6,583 bases of DNA. Origin: Paracoccaceae bacterium (GTDB taxonomy: Bacteria > Pseudomonadota > Alphaproteobacteria > Rhodobacterales > Rhodobacteraceae). This document shows positions 6,397 to 6,583 of this stretch, piece after piece. The first letter of the stretch is position 1, and each line of letters starts with the position of its first letter. Below the pieces are notes generated by a model that was given only the letters and a program-made list of their open reading frames with translations, searched no databases and was not told where the DNA came from. The translations under genes and the position numbers were made by a program. Location: contig WFPZ01000323.1 in NCBI GenBank assembly GCA_015487335.1, forward strand, positions 1-6,583, given 5' to 3'.

Positions 6397-6583
6397 GTGT
6401 CTTCTCCCTTCAGTTTCATCCGTTTTCCCTCCCGCGCCGAACGTGCCATGGTGTGTATCACCTTCTCGAATTCCAGCGCGGCGGTGAAATCCGGGTGGGG
6501 GTCGCGTCCTTCGGCGATGGCGCGCAGGAAGTCGGCGGCCTCGATCACCTTGAGGTCGTTGAAGCCCAGCTGATGCCCCGGCG
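6393..6583 (-). CDS. Probable Gfo/Idh/MocA oxidoreductase, C-terminal fragment (5' end outside window)
   Basis: An open frame enters from the right edge and gives 62 residues before TGA, beginning PGHQLGFNDLKVIEAADFLRA and continuing through PDFTAALEFEKVIHTMARSAREGKR to a charged tail KLKGEDT. The GHQLG-x-ND-x-KVIEA-x-x-FL pattern followed by a helix ending SAREG is, in my experience, the C-terminus of sugar or inositol dehydrogenases of the Gfo/Idh/MocA superfamily. The N-terminal NAD-binding half is outside the window, so the call rests on this tail plus location. It sits directly upstream of iolG with an ATGA overlap, so the two are one operon. It may be a second inositol or scyllo-inositol dehydrogenase; the substrate is unknown. 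Confidence 0.62.
   Translation of the reverse strand, partial: PGHQLGFNDLKVIEAADFLRAIAEGRDPHPDFTAALEFEKVIHTMARSAREGKRMKLKGEDT

Noticed and set aside
5671..6573. Plus-strand open frame (300 codons) opposite iolG
   Set aside because: iolG has intact Rossmann and catalytic motifs. The opposite frame has none and crosses the boundary of two minus-strand genes.

Overview
The window is GC-rich, gene-dense bacterial DNA, most likely from an alphaproteobacterium, perhaps of the Rhodobacterales type. This rests on overall GC and codon use, on the alphaproteobacterial style of the PGK (for example the NDAFSCAHRAHAST stretch) and on a CbbY that resembles my recollection of the Rhodobacter sphaeroides enzyme. 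No rRNA, tRNA, CRISPR array, insertion sequence or integrase is visible, and codon use looks uniform from end to end.

Positions 1-5268 hold seven same-strand genes of central carbon metabolism with a Calvin-Benson flavour. They are the C-terminus of glyceraldehyde-3-phosphate dehydrogenase (gap, cut by the window edge), phosphoglycerate kinase (pgk), class II fructose-bisphosphate aldolase of the Calvin-cycle subtype (fba/cbbA), ribulose-phosphate 3-epimerase (rpe/cbbE), a CbbY-type HAD phosphatase, a thioredoxin/peroxiredoxin-like protein, and a phosphoglycolate phosphatase (gph/cbbZ). gap and pgk overlap by 4 nt, and pgk and fba are 11 nt apart. A 100-nt gap before rpe carries a GC-rich hairpin and a weak promoter-like patch. 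An 85-nt gap precedes cbbY. cbbY, the redoxin gene and gph are then stitched together by overlaps of 11 and 4 nt.

Positions 5269-5397 form a short convergent junction with GC-rich palindromic DNA and no classical U-tract terminator. The remainder is on the minus strand: a complete Gfo/Idh/MocA oxidoreductase best read as inositol 2-dehydrogenase (iolG). It is preceded, with a 4-nt overlap, by the C-terminal end of a second oxidoreductase that looks like the same superfamily.

Together, gap, pgk, fba and rpe supply the reductive and regenerative steps that feed the pentose-phosphate pool. CbbY and Gph are housekeeping phosphatases that remove two by-products of Rubisco: xylulose-1,5-bisphosphate, an inhibitor, and 2-phosphoglycolate, from oxygenation. 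This implies a Rubisco and phosphoribulokinase gene set near by but outside the window. The minus-strand pair points to an unrelated sugar-alcohol/inositol catabolism operon ending here. I see no clearly novel system. The most interesting point is the redoxin gene translationally coupled between the two Rubisco clean-up phosphatases.
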